A DNA stretch of 64,000 bases from Methylobacterium radiotolerans JCM 2831 (GCF_000019725.1 NC_010505.1:1848001-1912000); one strand, 5' to 3'; numbered from the stretch's first letter, positions 35,209 to 45,404 are shown. Translations and numbers: made by a program. Notes: a model not told the origin generated them from the sequence alone.

Positions 35209-36924
35209 TCAGTCCTTGCGGATCGGGGCCGCCGGAGCGCCTGTCTCGCCGAAGCCGAAATCGGCCAGCCGGTAGGAGAGCTGCGCGAACCCGCCGTAGC
35301 GACCGGTCTCGAACTTCATCGGGCTGGGCGGCGAGAACGGGAAGGCCGTCGTGTGCGCCTTGTCGGCCTGGAGCTGCCAGTAGCGGCCGCCGACGCCGAC
35401 GCTGACGGACGGCGTCAGGTCGTACGAGATGATCCCCTCCAGGAAGTAGCCGTCGCCGCGGCCGCCTTCCGGCCCCGGGTTGATGTCGGGCCGCAGCCAG
35501 TGCCGGTCGACGCCGCTCAGGCTCACGACCGGCAGGTAGGCGCCTTCCAGGCTCAGCCGGACCCGGTCGAACCGCGCCTCGCCGATCACGCCGACGCGCA
35601 GCGCGTTCCACTGCATGCTCTCGCCCAGCGTCTTCATGCTGGTCGGGTAGGGTCTGGCGCAGGGAGTCCCGCCCGCCACCTGACGGCAGCCGTAGCCGTT
35701 ATACAGTTCGGACGCGAACTGGTAGCCGAGGAAGCCGCCGAGCTTGTACCCGTCCCGGCGCAGCACGTCGTAGCCGAGATCGATCACGCCGTAGCCGCTG
35801 TCGCCGTCCTTGATCGGCGACAGCGTCTTCGAATAGCGGCGCAGGGCGGGCGGGAAGTCCTCGTCGGCGAGGCGGCCGCCGGTGACGCCGCCCGAGCCGA
35901 GGAAGCCCTTGGCGAACAGGCCGGTGGGGTTGTGCTCGAGCCGGGCGAAGCTCTCGCCGGCATGCGCCTGGGCGTTGGCGTAGGTCAGGCGGGAGTTGAG
36001 CTGGCCCGGCGCGTCGGGGTCGCCGAGCTTCTCGCGCGGGGTCCCGGCGCTGAAGAAGTAGCGCAGGCCGCCCTCGAAATCCCAGGTCGCCGGGCCGGCC
36101 AGCGCGACCGGCGGCAGGTCGGGCAGCCCGGCTCCGAACCGGTAATTGAGGCCGACGCGGGCCAGGAAGCCGTCCGTCGCGACCCGCGTGCCGGCGTGGT
36201 AGCCGGTCAGCACGGGGTACGACGGAGCCGGGAGGACCGCCCGGGAGCCGAGATCGTAGTAGAGACCCTCGACCTTGGCGGAGAGGTGCTCGCTGAAGGC
36301 GTGCTCGATGCCGGCACCGGCCACGTAGCCCAGGCGCACCGCGCCCTGGCGCCTGTCGAACAGCGGGAAACCGGCCAGCGACAGGTTGTTGTCGGTCCGG
36401 ACCGTGCCCGCGGCGAGGCCGCCCGTGGCGTAGACGAGGGTGCGATCGACGGCGAAGCCGATCCTGCCGCGCAGGGTGGCGAGCTCGTCCAGCCTCTGGC
36501 CGGAATGGGCGACGCTGCGGCGATAGAAGCCGCCGCCCGCGGCCGGAAAGGCGCCTTCGCGGCGATCGTAGCCCCACAGCCGGGTGAATTGGTAATCCGC
36601 GGCGGCGCCGGCGACGAAGCCGGAATTCACCTGCCAATCGTAGCCGACCTCGGCGCCGCCGACGAAGCTCCCGTCCGAGGCCCGCTTCGATGGAATGACC
36701 GGGCAGTTCCGGGCTCCGGGCTGCCCGTCCGGACCTGTGCAGACGAACTGCGTGGCCCGATCGAGGGTCCCGTAACCGGCGAACAGGCCGGCATGCGCTC
36801 CGGTCCAGGAGAAGATCGGCACGGCCGTCGCCGCCGGCGGAAGGGCCCTCCGCGGGAGGTCCGCCGCCATCGCGGTCTGCGACAGCAGGCACAGGAGAAG
36901 TCCGGAACTCGAGATGCGATACAT
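35209..36924 (-). CDS. Outer membrane beta-barrel protein, two barrel-like halves
   Basis: 571 residues. A signal peptide (MYRISSSGLLLCLLSQTAMAADLP) supports the ATG at 36924. Residues about 30-290 look like an Omp25/OmpA-type eight-strand barrel of Rhizobiales: SWTGAHAGLFAGYG, FVGGAEVGYDWQVNSGFVAGAAADYQF, RIGFAVDRTLVYATGGLA, ending ARVGLNYRFG. A Pro-rich linker leads to a second half (about 305-571) that again starts with beta strands, WDFEGGLRYFFSAG, and contains GYGVIDLGYDVL and YGGFAQLSYRLADFGF; this part resembles an omptin-like larger barrel. Single-barrel relatives are 200-280 residues, so this looks like a fusion. Function unknown. Confidence 0.82.
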   Translation of the reverse strand: MYRISSSGLLLCLLSQTAMAADLPRRALPPAATAVPIFSWTGAHAGLFAGYGTLDRATQFVCTGPDGQPGARNCPVIPSKRASDGSFVGGAEVGYDWQVNSGFVAGAAADYQFTRLWGYDRREGAFPAAGGGFYRRSVAHSGQRLDELATLRGRIGFAVDRTLVYATGGLAAGTVRTDNNLSLAGFPLFDRRQGAVRLGYVAGAGIEHAFSEHLSAKVEGLYYDLGSRAVLPAPSYPVLTGYHAGTRVATDGFLARVGLNYRFGAGLPDLPPVALAGPATWDFEGGLRYFFSAGTPREKLGDPDAPGQLNSRLTYANAQAHAGESFARLEHNPTGLFAKGFLGSGGVTGGRLADEDFPPALRRYSKTLSPIKDGDSGYGVIDLGYDVLRRDGYKLGGFLGYQFASELYNGYGCRQVAGGTPCARPYPTSMKTLGESMQWNALRVGVIGEARFDRVRLSLEGAYLPVVSLSGVDRHWLRPDINPGPEGGRGDGYFLEGIISYDLTPSVSVGVGGRYWQLQADKAHTTAFPFSPPSPMKFETGRYGGFAQLSYRLADFGFGETGAPAAPIRKD

Positions 36925-37507
36925 GTAGTGTCCCCCGCCACGCGTCGTCGAAGGCATGAGCGTCAAGGTCTCTTCGTCGGTAAGGATTCGGATGCCGAAG
37001 TGGAGCTTCTGCTGATCTCGCGCGGTTCGCATAATGCGTTCTTATGACTAGGTCATGATGTCTCGATTCTGAAGCGCGAATTTTTGATCTGTCTCATCAA
37101 ATTTCACTCGATCCGCAATCGTCGATGCGAGAAGTGTATTTTATTGATGTCGTGTATCTTAGATACTTAGTACGTTGAGGGTGTATTGGAGTCATTGTCA
37201 GCGGAGATGTTGCTCTGATCTTCGGTCGCGCCGCGGCTTGGTTCCGTTCGCTTTTGCGGCCGGGTGATGCGTTCGTGCATCACCTGCGCCCTGCCCGGTC
37301 CAATCCAGGGCGGCCACGGGGCCGGGCCGCCGGCCCGACGCGAAGCCCGTCGCGACACCGCTCCGGCGCGTTCGTGGCGGGGCGGCCCGGTCCGGGGAAC
37401 CATCCGGGCAGCCCGAGCCTTCCTGGGCGGGATTGCGGGCGGACCCGGCCGCGAGTCCCCTGGAAACGCCCGCCCGTCTTGCCGGGCGGCGAGAGAGGAA
37501 ACCTCAC
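36925..37507. other. AT-rich promoter spacer
   Basis: About 580 bp between divergent envelope-protein genes. 37030-37250 is clearly richer in A+T than the surroundings and includes a small GTATC-TTA-GATAC repeat (37154-37166). The rest is GC-rich. The one longer open frame (37167-37517, minus) has no family features. Confidence 0.6.
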
Positions 37508-37786
37508 GTGCGTTCAACGATCATTGCCGCCGCCCTGCTGGCGGCCCTCGGCTCCGCCGTCGCGATCCCGGCCTCCGCCGCGCCGATCGGACCCGGCACG
37601 GGCGTGTCGGCGCCCGCCGGCATGGTCTCGACGGTCCAGATGGATCCCGTCGAGCGCCACATGATGCGCCGTCGCATGGAGCGCCGGATGATGCGCCACC
37701 GGATGGAGCGCCACATGATGCATCGGGAGATGCGCCGCGAGATGCGCCACCGCGAGATGCGTCGCGAGATGATGCGTCGCATGTGA
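37508..37786 (+). CDS. Secreted Met/Arg/His-rich low-complexity protein
   Basis: 92 residues starting at a GTG after AGAGGAA. A signal peptide (RSTIIAAALLAALGSAVAIPASA) exports it. After a short linker, about the last 43 residues are almost only Met, Arg, His and Glu in a repeating pattern (units such as RRRMERRMMRH, HREMRREM). The array is strongly basic and could form one long helix with Met and His faces, suitable for binding soft metals such as copper or silver, or polyanions. No family recognised; coding status is supported by the signal peptide. Confidence 0.7.
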   Translation: MRSTIIAAALLAALGSAVAIPASAAPIGPGTGVSAPAGMVSTVQMDPVERHMMRRRMERRMMRHRMERHMMHREMRREMRHREMRREMMRRM

Positions 37787-37961
37787 CGCGCATCCGCGCC
37801 GGGGCGGCGTCCGACCCGGCGCGGGCCGGGGCAGCGCCGCGAGGCGGGCTTCCCGCATCGCGGGGGCTGAGCTCGATTTGGCCGGGGGTGCCACGTCCGA
37901 GGCGATCGAACCATCCGCGCCCCGACGCGTTTCTGGCCACCGACAAGGGAGGATTGGTACG

Positions 37962-38279
37962 ATGAAGGCGATTCTGGCAGCGGCCGCGGTGAGCCTCGGC
38001 ATTCTGGGCGTGGTCGGCCCGGTCTCCGCGCAGCCGCGCCCCGACTACGACGATTACGGCGGGCGCGGTTACCGCGACCGCGGCGATTACGATTACCGGG
38101 ACCGCGGCTACCGCGACCGGGACGATTACCGCGGCCGCGCCAATTACGGGTTCGACGAGCGCGAGTACCTGCGCTGCAACCCGGATGTCCGGCGCGCCGT
38201 GGCCAACGGCCAGATGGAATCGGGGGCTGCCCATTACCGGGTGTTCGGGCGCCGCGAGGGCCGGCGGCTGAGCTGCTGA
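37962..38279 (+). CDS. Secreted Tyr/Asp/Arg-repeat protein with a C-terminal NPDV motif
   Basis: 105 residues. Signal peptide MKAILAAAAVSLGILGVVGPVSA, then a low-complexity segment of YRDRGDY / YRDRDDY units (about 28-62), then a compact tail DEREYLRCNPDVRRAVANGQMES followed by HYRVFGRREGR. The tail matches a motif (YL..NPDV..AV..G...HY...G..EGR) that I recall in many alphaproteobacterial secreted proteins, often beside RTX repeats. A GGAGG upstream supports ATG 37962. Probably periplasmic or surface-associated; function unknown. Confidence 0.75.
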   Translation: MKAILAAAAVSLGILGVVGPVSAQPRPDYDDYGGRGYRDRGDYDYRDRGYRDRDDYRGRANYGFDEREYLRCNPDVRRAVANGQMESGAAHYRVFGRREGRRLSC

Positions 38280-38331
38280 CCGGCTTCTGACCGGCTGCTG
38301 GCCGGATCGGCCGGTTCCCGACCGGGCGCGC

Positions 38332-41124
38332 CTACCGGGCGCGCGCCCGGTCGCGCAGCAGGTTGATGATCAGGGCCGTCCACCCGGTCTGGTGCGCGGC
38401 GCCGAGCCCCCGGCCGGTATCGCCGTCGAAGAACTCGTGGAACAGCAGCGGCTCCTCGGCGCCCGGTGCCGGGGCGATCGGCGGACGGGTGCCGAAGGCC
38501 GGCCGGCGGCCTGTTTCGTCCTTGGCGAACAGGGCGATCAGGCGATCCTCCAGGGCGTCCGCGATGGCGCTGAGCGTCAGCATCGCGCCCGAGCCCGTCG
38601 GGTACTCCACCCGGAAGTCGTCGCCGTAATAGGTGTGGAAGCGCCGCAGCGCCTCGACGATGAGGAAGTTCATCGGCATCCAGACCGGGCCGCGCCAGTT
38701 CGAGTTGCCGCCGAACATGTTCGACGTGGAATCGGCCGGGTCGTACCGGACCGTGAAGGAGGCGCCGAGCTCGTTGAGCACGTAGGGCGCGTCGCGGTGC
38801 ACCTTCGACAGGGAGCGCACGCCGTAGGGCGAGAGGAACTCGGCCTCGTCGAGCATCCGGCGCAGCAGCGCCTTCATCCGGTGGCCGCGCAGCAGCGACA
38901 GCAGCTTGCGGTCCTTCACGCCGCCCTCGGTCCAGCGGGAGACCAGCCGGGCGAGGTGGGGCCGGTTCTCCAGCACCCAGTTCAGGCGCCGGGCGAAGTC
39001 CGGCAGCCGGTGGAGCACCGAGGGCTCGATCACCTCGACGGCGAAGAGCGGGACCAGCCCGACCATGGAGCGGACCCGCAACGGCAGCATCCCGCCGCCG
39101 GGGATGTCGACCTCGTCGTAGTAGAACTCGTCGATCTCGTCCCACAGGCCGAACCCGCCGCCCTCCCCGCCCCCTGACCCGCCCATGTCGGTCATGGCCT
39201 CGGCGATGAGCAGGAAGTGCTCGAAGAACTTGGAGGCGGTGCTCTCGTAGACGTCGTTGTGGAGGGCGAGCTCCAGGGCGATGCGCATCATGTTGAGCGC
39301 GTACATCGCCATCCAGGCGGTGCCGTCGGCCTGGTGCACCACCCCGAAGCCCGGGGGCGGGCGCGAGCGGTCGAACACGCCGACATTGTCGAGTCCCAGG
39401 AAGCCGCCCTGGAAGACGTTGCGCCCCTGCGCGTCCTTGCGGTTCACCCACCAGGAGAAGTTGATCAGGAGCTTGTGGAACACGCCTTCCAGGAAGGCGA
39501 GGTCGCCCCGCCCGCCCCGCCGGTCCCGGTCGATCTCGAACACCCGGTAGGTGGCCCAGGCGTGGACCGGCGGGTTGGCGTCGCCGAACTCCCACTCGTA
39601 GGCCGGGAGCTGGCCGTTCGGGTGCATGTACCATTCGCGGGTCAGCAGCAGGAGCTGCTTCTTGGCGAAGTCCGGGTCCAGCAGGGCGAGCGGCAGGCAG
39701 TGGAAGGCGAGGTCCCAGGCGGCGAACCAGGGATATTCCCAGGTGTCGGGCATCGACAGCACGTCGGCCGCCGCGAAGTGGCGCCACTGGCCGTTGCGGC
39801 CGCCCGCGCGCGCGCGGGGCGGCGGCGGCTGGAGCGGGTCGCCCTCCAGCCAGCGCCGCACGTCGTAGCAGTAGAGCTGCTTCGACCAGATCAGGCCGGC
39901 GGCGGCCTGGCGGAAGATCGCGCGGGAATCCGGGCTCGCGATGCCGTCCTGCAATTCCTCGTAGAACGCGTCGGCCTCGGCGACCCGGCGGCGGACCAGG
40001 GAGCCGTCGTCGACGGCCCGGGCGCGCAGGCCCGCCGACAGCCGCAGGCGGACCCGGGCGGTCTCCCCGGGCGCCAGCCGCAGCGCGTAGTGCAGGCCGA
40101 GCTTGGTGCCCGCGTCCCGGCGCACCGCAGCGGGATCGCCGTCGACGATCGCCGCGTGGAGCCCGTCCTTGAACGGCCCGGGGGCGTCCGGCTGCCCGCC
40201 GTGCCGCCGCAGGTTGGTGTCGTTCTCGCAGAACAGGAGGTCCGGCGCCCCGTCGAAGGCGAGCCGGTACGGCCCGAGCCGGTCGTGGGTGCAGATCGCG
40301 CCCCCGTCGGGCGCGCGGGCGATCCGCGGGCGCGCCTGCCCGGCCGGCCCCGCCTGCCACGACCACGTGTTGCGGAACCAGAGCTGCGGGACGAGGTGGA
40401 GGTCGGCGGGCTCGGGCCCCCGGTTCAGCGCGGTGATCACCGCGTGGACGTCGTCGGCGTCGGCCTTGGCGTACTCCACGGTGACGTCGAAGAACCGGTC
40501 CCCGTCGAAGACGCCCGTCTCCTCGATCTCGTACTCGGGCTGCTCCCGCCCGCGCCGCCCGTTCTCGGCGACGAGGTCCGCGTAGGGAAAGGCCGCCTGC
40601 GGGTAGCGGTAGAGCATCTTCAGGTAGGCGTGGCTCGGGACCGCGTCGAGGTAGTGGTAGACCTCCTTCACGTCCTCGCCGTGGTTGCCCTCCTGGTTGG
40701 TCAGGCCGAACAGCCGCTCCTTGAGGATGCGGTCGCGCCCGTTCCAGAGGGCGAGGGAAAGGCAGAGGCCGCCGCGCTCGTCGCAGATCCCCGCCAGCCC
40801 GTCCTCGCCCCAGCGATAGGCGCGCGAGCGGGCGTCCTCGTGCGTCAGGGCGGCCCAGGCGTTGCCGCAGGGGCTGTAATCCTCCCGCACGGTCCCCCAT
40901 TGCCGCTCGCTGAGGTAGGGACCCCAGAGCGACCACGCCCGCTCGCCCCGGCCCTGCTCGGCGATCCGGCGGCGCTCGGCCCAGTCCACCGACGCGTCCC
41001 GACCCTCGCCCCGATCCCCGTCCCGATCCTCGTCCGCGCGCGGCCCCATCAGCCGCGTCCCGGACGCGGGCTCGGTCGGCTGGGGCTGGGGGCGCGGCGG
41101 GGACAGGAGGCGGCCATCGGTCAC
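38332..41124 (-). CDS. GH63-family glucosidase (MGH1-type)
   Basis: 930 residues, a full-length bacterial GH63-like protein with no signal peptide, so cytoplasmic. The N-terminal part has [21 protein letters not shown]; the (alpha/alpha)6 barrel holds [12 protein letters not shown] (the likely general acid Asp, about residue 465), [20 protein letters not shown] and the C-terminal [24 protein letters not shown]63 enzymes cleave alpha-glucosidic bonds, and some bacterial ones act on mannosyl- or glucosylglycerate; the substrate is not decidable here. It is convergent with the NPDV-protein gene and divergent from the solute-binding protein gene. Confidence 0.9.
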   Translation of the reverse strand: MTDGRLLSPPRPQPQPTEPASGTRLMGPRADEDRDGDRGEGRDASVDWAERRRIAEQGRGERAWSLWGPYLSERQWGTVREDYSPCGNAWAALTHEDARSRAYRWGEDGLAGICDERGGLCLSLALWNGRDRILKERLFGLTNQEGNHGEDVKEVYHYLDAVPSHAYLKMLYRYPQAAFPYADLVAENGRRGREQPEYEIEETGVFDGDRFFDVTVEYAKADADDVHAVITALNRGPEPADLHLVPQLWFRNTWSWQAGPAGQARPRIARAPDGGAICTHDRLGPYRLAFDGAPDLLFCENDTNLRRHGGQPDAPGPFKDGLHAAIVDGDPAAVRRDAGTKLGLHYALRLAPGETARVRLRLSAGLRARAVDDGSLVRRRVAEADAFYEELQDGIASPDSRAIFRQAAAGLIWSKQLYCYDVRRWLEGDPLQPPPPRARAGGRNGQWRHFAAADVLSMPDTWEYPWFAAWDLAFHCLPLALLDPDFAKKQLLLLTREWYMHPNGQLPAYEWEFGDANPPVHAWATYRVFEIDRDRRGGRGDLAFLEGVFHKLLINFSWWVNRKDAQGRNVFQGGFLGLDNVGVFDRSRPPPGFGVVHQADGTAWMAMYALNMMRIALELALHNDVYESTASKFFEHFLLIAEAMTDMGGSGGGEGGGFGLWDEIDEFYYDEVDIPGGGMLPLRVRSMVGLVPLFAVEVIEPSVLHRLPDFARRLNWVLENRPHLARLVSRWTEGGVKDRKLLSLLRGHRMKALLRRMLDEAEFLSPYGVRSLSKVHRDAPYVLNELGASFTVRYDPADSTSNMFGGNSNWRGPVWMPMNFLIVEALRRFHTYYGDDFRVEYPTGSGAMLTLSAIADALEDRLIALFAKDETGRRPAFGTRPPIAPAPGAEEPLLFHEFFDGDTGRGLGAAHQTGWTALIINLLRDRARAR

Positions 41125-41401
41125 GGCGGGTTGCTGCGGATGCGCCGGCCCGATGCATCATTGACGCCAGCCCGGCCCGGCCTGCCGCGCGGCCGCCACA
41201 CAGCTCCGCGAGGGCGAGCCCTCCGGCCCCGCGGCCCGCCCGTCCCCGGGCCGTCCCGGCCCGCCCCGAAACCTTGACCCCGGTGAAGGTGAGCGACAGG
41301 ATCGCGCCGGCTGGTCTGCGACTCGACGCGCGGCGATCCGCGTTGATCTGTCCGAATTCAGCGTTCGTCGGCGATCTGTCCGGCCACATCTTGGGGGAAA
41401 G

Positions 41402-42535
41402 ATGACGCGATTACTGATGGCCGGCCTGGCCGGGCTGCTGCTCATGACCGCGGCGCGAGGTCAGGAGGGCGGCGCGCCGGTGAAGATCGGCGTCGCCGCG
41501 CCCATGACCGGGCCGAACGCCGCCTTCGGCGCCCAGATCCGGAACGGCGTGAGCCAGGCGGTCGAGGACCTGAACAGGGCCGGGACGCTGAAGGGCACGA
41601 CGCTGACCGTCACGGTCGGCGACGACGCCTCCGACCCGAAGCAGGGCGTCTCGGTGGCCAACAAGTTCGCCAGCGACGGCGTGAAGATGGTCGTCGGCGA
41701 CTACAACTCGGGCGTCACGATCCCGGCCTCCGACGTCTACCTCGACGCCGGCATCATCCAGGTCACGCCGGCCTCCACGAGCGTGAAGTTCACCGAGCGC
41801 GGCATGTGGAACACGTTCCGCACCTGCAGCCGCGACGACCAGCAGGGCGCGGTGGCGGGCAGCTACCTGGCCGCGCACTTCCCGGGCAAGAAGATCGCCT
41901 TCGTCCACGACAAGACCCCCTACGGCAAGGGTCTGGCCGACGAGACGCTGAAGACCTTTCGGGCCAAGGGCGGCAAGGAGGTGCTGTTCGAGGGCATCAA
42001 TCCGGGCGAGAAGGATTACGCGGCCCTCGTCTCCAAGCTGAAGTCCGCCAACGTCGACGTCGTCTATTTCGGCGGCGTGCACACCGAGGCCGGGCTGATC
42101 ATCCGGCAGATGCGCGACCAGGGCCTGACCGCCCGCATGATGAGCGGCGACGCCATCCCCGACAAGGAGTTCGTCCAGATCGCCGGCCCGGGCGCGGCCG
42201 GGACTCTGATGACCTTCGCGCCGGACGCCCGCAAGAACCCGAACGCCAGGGGCGTGGTGGCGGCGTTCAACGCCCGGGGCATCGATCCCGAGGCCTACAC
42301 GCTCTACGCCTACGCGGCCGTGCAGGTCCTGGCGAAGGCGATGGCCGAGACGGGCTCCAGCGACGGCCGGGCGCTCGCGGACTGGCTGCACCAGGGCAAG
42401 CCGGTGGACACGGTGGTCGGGCCGATCGCCTACGACAGGAAGGGCGACCTGACCCGGCCCGACTACGTGATCTACGAGTGGACGAAGGGCCCGGACGGCC
42501 GGATCGACTACGCCGGGCACGAAGTGGCGCCGTAG
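41402..42535 (+). CDS. Branched-chain amino acid-type ABC transporter substrate-binding protein
   Basis: 377 residues of the LivJ/LivK type-1 periplasmic binding family. Signal peptide MTRLLMAGLAGLLLMTAARGQ, then PVKIGVAAPMTGPNAAFGAQIRNGVSQAVEDLN, VVGDYNSGVTIPASDVY, and YGKGLADETLKTFRAKGGKE. It binds leucine/isoleucine/valine or another small amide or acid. No membrane or ATPase component is adjacent, so it must share a transporter encoded elsewhere. It lies upstream of the LysR gene on the same strand. Confidence 0.92.
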   Translation: MTRLLMAGLAGLLLMTAARGQEGGAPVKIGVAAPMTGPNAAFGAQIRNGVSQAVEDLNRAGTLKGTTLTVTVGDDASDPKQGVSVANKFASDGVKMVVGDYNSGVTIPASDVYLDAGIIQVTPASTSVKFTERGMWNTFRTCSRDDQQGAVAGSYLAAHFPGKKIAFVHDKTPYGKGLADETLKTFRAKGGKEVLFEGINPGEKDYAALVSKLKSANVDVVYFGGVHTEAGLIIRQMRDQGLTARMMSGDAIPDKEFVQIAGPGAAGTLMTFAPDARKNPNARGVVAAFNARGIDPEAYTLYAYAAVQVLAKAMAETGSSDGRALADWLHQGKPVDTVVGPIAYDRKGDLTRPDYVIYEWTKGPDGRIDYAGHEVAP

Positions 42536-42656
42536 GCCGGGCGGGCCGGGCCGGCCGCCGCCTCACCTAATTGGATGAGGGCGGCTGCCTGAACGTGGCG
42601 GCCGCGCAGGGCTTATGCTTCCCCCGACTGCGCCGCCATCCGCAGAGGGAGCCTTC

Positions 42657-43547
42657 ATGTTCGACTTCAGCCAGCTCCGGTGCTTCGCCGCCGTGGCGGA
42701 GGAGCTGCATTTCGGGCGTGCGGCCGCCCGGCTGAACATGACGCAGCCGCCGCTGTCGCGGCAGATCCAGGTTCTGGAGCGCGTCCTCGACGTGCAGCTC
42801 CTGGAGCGCACCAGCCGCACCGTCCGGCTGACCGCCGCCGGCCGCAGCTTCCTGCCCGAGGCCCAGCGCATCCTGCGGCTCGCCGAGACCGCGACCCACG
42901 TCACCCGGCAGGTGGCGGCGGGGCGGGCGGGCGTCCTCAAGTTCGGCTTCACGGCCGCCTCGGCCTACGACTTCCTGCCGCGCCTCGTCACCGCGTTCCG
43001 GCGGGCGCTGCCGGACGTGACCCTCGCGCTGCGCGAGATGGTCAGCAAGGACCAGATCGAGGAGCTGCTCGCCGGCCGGATCGACGCCGCGCTGGTGCGC
43101 CCGCCGGTGACGCACCCGGACCTGATCGCCGTCCGGGCGCTGGCCGAGCCCCTGGTGGTGGCCCTGCCGGCCGGGAACCCCCTGGCCCTGCGCGACGGGC
43201 TCACCCCCGCCGATCTCGGGCGCGAGCCGCTCATCGGCTATGCGCCCAACGAGGCGCGCTACTTCCACGACCTCGTCCTGGGCCTGCTCGCCGAGGCCGA
43301 GATCCGGCCCCCTATGGTCCAGCAGCTGACGCAGATCCACTCGATCCTGGCCCTAGTCCGGGCGTCGCTCGGCATCGCCCTGGTGCCGGCCGCCGCCGAG
43401 CGCCTGCGCTTCGAGGGCGTGGTGTTCCGGCCCCTCGCCCTGCCGGCGCCGCGCCCGGTGGAGCTCCTCCTCGCGTGGCGGCGCGACGCGGACGACCCGC
43501 TCATCGCCCAGCTGGTCTCGATCGTGGCCGAGATGCCGCCCGCGTGA
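42657..43547 (+). CDS. LysR-family transcriptional regulator
   Basis: 296 residues. The winged HTH is MFDFSQLRCFAAVAEELHFGRAAARLNMTQPPLSRQIQVLE (about 1-41), followed by the effector domain (LKFGFTAASAYDFLPRLVTAFRRALPDVTLALREM, YAPNEARYF). The subgroup is CatM/BenM-like by its N-terminus. ATG at 42657 follows GAGGGAG by 5 nt. It sits just upstream of, and in the same direction as, the gar-type operon, so it is a candidate activator of it. A 27-bp inverted repeat separates the two. Confidence 0.92.
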   Translation: MFDFSQLRCFAAVAEELHFGRAAARLNMTQPPLSRQIQVLERVLDVQLLERTSRTVRLTAAGRSFLPEAQRILRLAETATHVTRQVAAGRAGVLKFGFTAASAYDFLPRLVTAFRRALPDVTLALREMVSKDQIEELLAGRIDAALVRPPVTHPDLIAVRALAEPLVVALPAGNPLALRDGLTPADLGREPLIGYAPNEARYFHDLVLGLLAEAEIRPPMVQQLTQIHSILALVRASLGIALVPAAAERLRFEGVVFRPLALPAPRPVELLLAWRRDADDPLIAQLVSIVAEMPPA

Positions 43548-43558
43548 GCCGGCGCGGC

Positions 43559-43585
43559 CGATCGATGCTCGATCCGCATCGATCG
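43559..43585. promoter_or_regulatory. 27-bp perfect inverted repeat upstream of the gar-type operon
   Basis: CGATCGATGC (43559-43568) and GCATCGATCG (43576-43585) around a 7-nt spacer, 11 bp after the LysR stop and 98 bp before the aldolase start. It could be an operator or the LysR terminator; no T-tract follows. Confidence 0.6.
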
Positions 43586-43683
43586 ATCCAGTGTTTGGCT
43601 TTGACCTCGCGGCGGAAGGCTGCGCGTGATGGGGCGGACGGCGCGCAGACGCCGCGACGCGCCCGCGCGCAGGGAGGATCGTG

Positions 43684-44448
43684 ATGGACAGCCTCACCAA
43701 CCGCTTCAAGGCGGCCCTCGCCGAGGGGCGCCAGCAGATCGGCCTGTGGTGCAGCCTCGCCAGTCCCATCTCCACCGAGGTGGTCGCCGGGGCCGGGTTC
43801 GACTGGCTGCTCCTCGACATGGAGCACTCGGCCAACGACCTCCGGGACATCTACGCCCAGCTCCAGGCGATGATGGAGGGCGACACGCACCCGATGGTGC
43901 GGGTGCCGAGCGACGACCCGATCACCATCAAGCGGATCCTCGACGCCGGCGCGCAGTCGCTGATGATCCCCAACATCGACGACGCCGCGCAGGCCGCCCG
44001 GGTGGTCGCGGCGACGCGCTACGCGCCCCGCGGCATCCGCGGCTTCTCGCAGGCGCCCCGCGCCGCCCGGTTCGGCCGGATCAAGGACTACCACACCCGC
44101 TGCGAGGCCGAGCTCTTCGTGGCGGTGCAGGTCGAGTCCCGCCGCGCCCTCGACAATCTGGACGCGATCGCCGCCGTGGAGGGCGTCGACGGCGTGTTCA
44201 TCGGGCCCGGCGACCTCTCCACCAGCCTCGGCTACGTCGGCCAGCAGGGCCACCCGGAGGTGGTCGCCACCATCGAGGCGGCGGTCGCCCGGATCGTCCG
44301 GGCCGGCAAGCAGGCCGGCATCCTCACGCCGAGCGAGGAGCTGGCCCGCCGCTACATCGCGGCCGGCACCCGCTTCACCGCGGTGGGCTCCGACATGGGG
44401 CTCCTCGCCCGCAACGCCGAGGCGCTCGCCGCCCGCTTCCGCGCCTGA
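43684..44448 (+). CDS. garL: HpcH/HpaI-family aldolase (2-dehydro-3-deoxyglucarate aldolase type)
   Basis: 254 residues, class II aldolase with a TIM barrel. Residues for metal and substrate are in [13 protein letters not shown] (about 44-56), [17 protein letters not shown], the metal Glu in [12 protein letters not shown] (about 151) and Asp in [13 protein letters not shown] (about 177). In the galactarate/glucarate route it splits 5-keto-4-deoxy-glucarate into pyruvate and tartronate semialdehyde. HpaI-type activity cannot be excluded alone, but the next two genes favour GarL. ATG at 43684, 6 nt after GGAGG, is preferred over the GTG one codon upstream. Confidence 0.85.
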   Translation: MDSLTNRFKAALAEGRQQIGLWCSLASPISTEVVAGAGFDWLLLDMEHSANDLRDIYAQLQAMMEGDTHPMVRVPSDDPITIKRILDAGAQSLMIPNIDDAAQAARVVAATRYAPRGIRGFSQAPRAARFGRIKDYHTRCEAELFVAVQVESRRALDNLDAIAAVEGVDGVFIGPGDLSTSLGYVGQQGHPEVVATIEAAVARIVRAGKQAGILTPSEELARRYIAAGTRFTAVGSDMGLLARNAEALAARFRA

Positions 44449-44472
44449 GCTCCGCAACCGGGATCGATCCCC

Positions 44473-45360
44473 ATGAACATCGGATTCATCGGCCTCGGCA
44501 TCATGGGCGCGCCCATGGCCGGACACCTGATCGCCGCGGGCCACAGCCTGTTCCTCAAGTCCCGGCGCGGCGTGCCCGAGGCCCTGCTCGCGGCGGGCGG
44601 CACCGCCTGCGCCACCGCAGCCGAGGTGGCCGAGCGCGCCGACACGATCATCCTGATGCTGCCCGACACCCCGGACGTGGAGCAGGTCCTGTTCGGCGCG
44701 GACGGGGTCGCCGGGGGGCTCAGCCCGGGCAAGACCGTGATCGACATGAGCTCGATCGCGCCGCTGGCCACCAAGGATTTCGCCGCCCGGATCGCCGAGC
44801 GGGGTGGCGCCTATCTCGACGCGCCGGTCTCCGGCGGCGAGGTCGGGGCCAAGAACGCCGCGCTCTCGATCATGGTCGGCGGCGAGGCCGAGACCTTCGC
44901 GCGCGCCGAGCCCCTGTTCGCCGCCATGGGCAAGACGGTCACGCATGTCGGCCCGGTCGGGTCCGGGCAGGTCGCCAAGGTCGCCAACCAGATCATCGTC
45001 GCCCTGACCATCGAGGCGGTGGCCGAGGGGCTGCTCTTCGCCTCGAAAGCCGGCGCCGACCCCGCCAAGGTGCGGCAGGCGATCACCGGCGGGCTGGCCA
45101 CCTCGCGGATCCTGGAGCTGCACGGCGCGCGGATGATCGAGCGGACCTTCGATCCCGGCTTCCGCATCGGCCTGCACCAGAAGGACCTGAACCTCGCCCT
45201 GGACAACGCCCGGACGCTCGGCCTCAGCCTGCCCGCCACGGCGCTGGCGCAGCAGCTGTTCTCGGCCTGCGTGGCGCAGGGCGGCGCGGCCTGGGACCAC
45301 TCCGCCCTGGTGAAGGCGCTCGAGGCCCTGGCGAACCACGCGGTCGGCGACGCCGCCTGA
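44473..45360 (+). CDS. garR: 2-hydroxy-3-oxopropionate (tartronate semialdehyde) reductase
   Basis: 295 residues of the beta-hydroxyacid dehydrogenase family. The NAD(P) motif is [19 protein letters not shown], the substrate motif [11 protein letters not shown] (about 116-126) and the catalytic Lys lies in [12 protein letters not shown] (about 172). The [13 protein letters not shown] segment is typical of GarR/GlxR. It reduces tartronate semialdehyde, the product of the upstream aldolase, to D-glycerate. It lies 24 bp after the aldolase gene. Confidence 0.9.
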   Translation: MNIGFIGLGIMGAPMAGHLIAAGHSLFLKSRRGVPEALLAAGGTACATAAEVAERADTIILMLPDTPDVEQVLFGADGVAGGLSPGKTVIDMSSIAPLATKDFAARIAERGGAYLDAPVSGGEVGAKNAALSIMVGGEAETFARAEPLFAAMGKTVTHVGPVGSGQVAKVANQIIVALTIEAVAEGLLFASKAGADPAKVRQAITGGLATSRILELHGARMIERTFDPGFRIGLHQKDLNLALDNARTLGLSLPATALAQQLFSACVAQGGAAWDHSALVKALEALANHAVGDAA

Positions 45361-45404
45361 TCCCGACAGGAGCCCGGACGGGCGCGAGACGGAAGGAGCA
45401 TCCG

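Noticed and set aside
37167..37517. 116-residue minus-strand frame in the AT-rich spacer
   Set aside because: No ribosome site, no family features and it crosses the promoter region of the Met/Arg/His-rich gene.
43559..43585. Inverted repeat as part of a tRNA or small RNA
   Set aside because: No cloverleaf or T-tract; it fits an operator or simple hairpin better.
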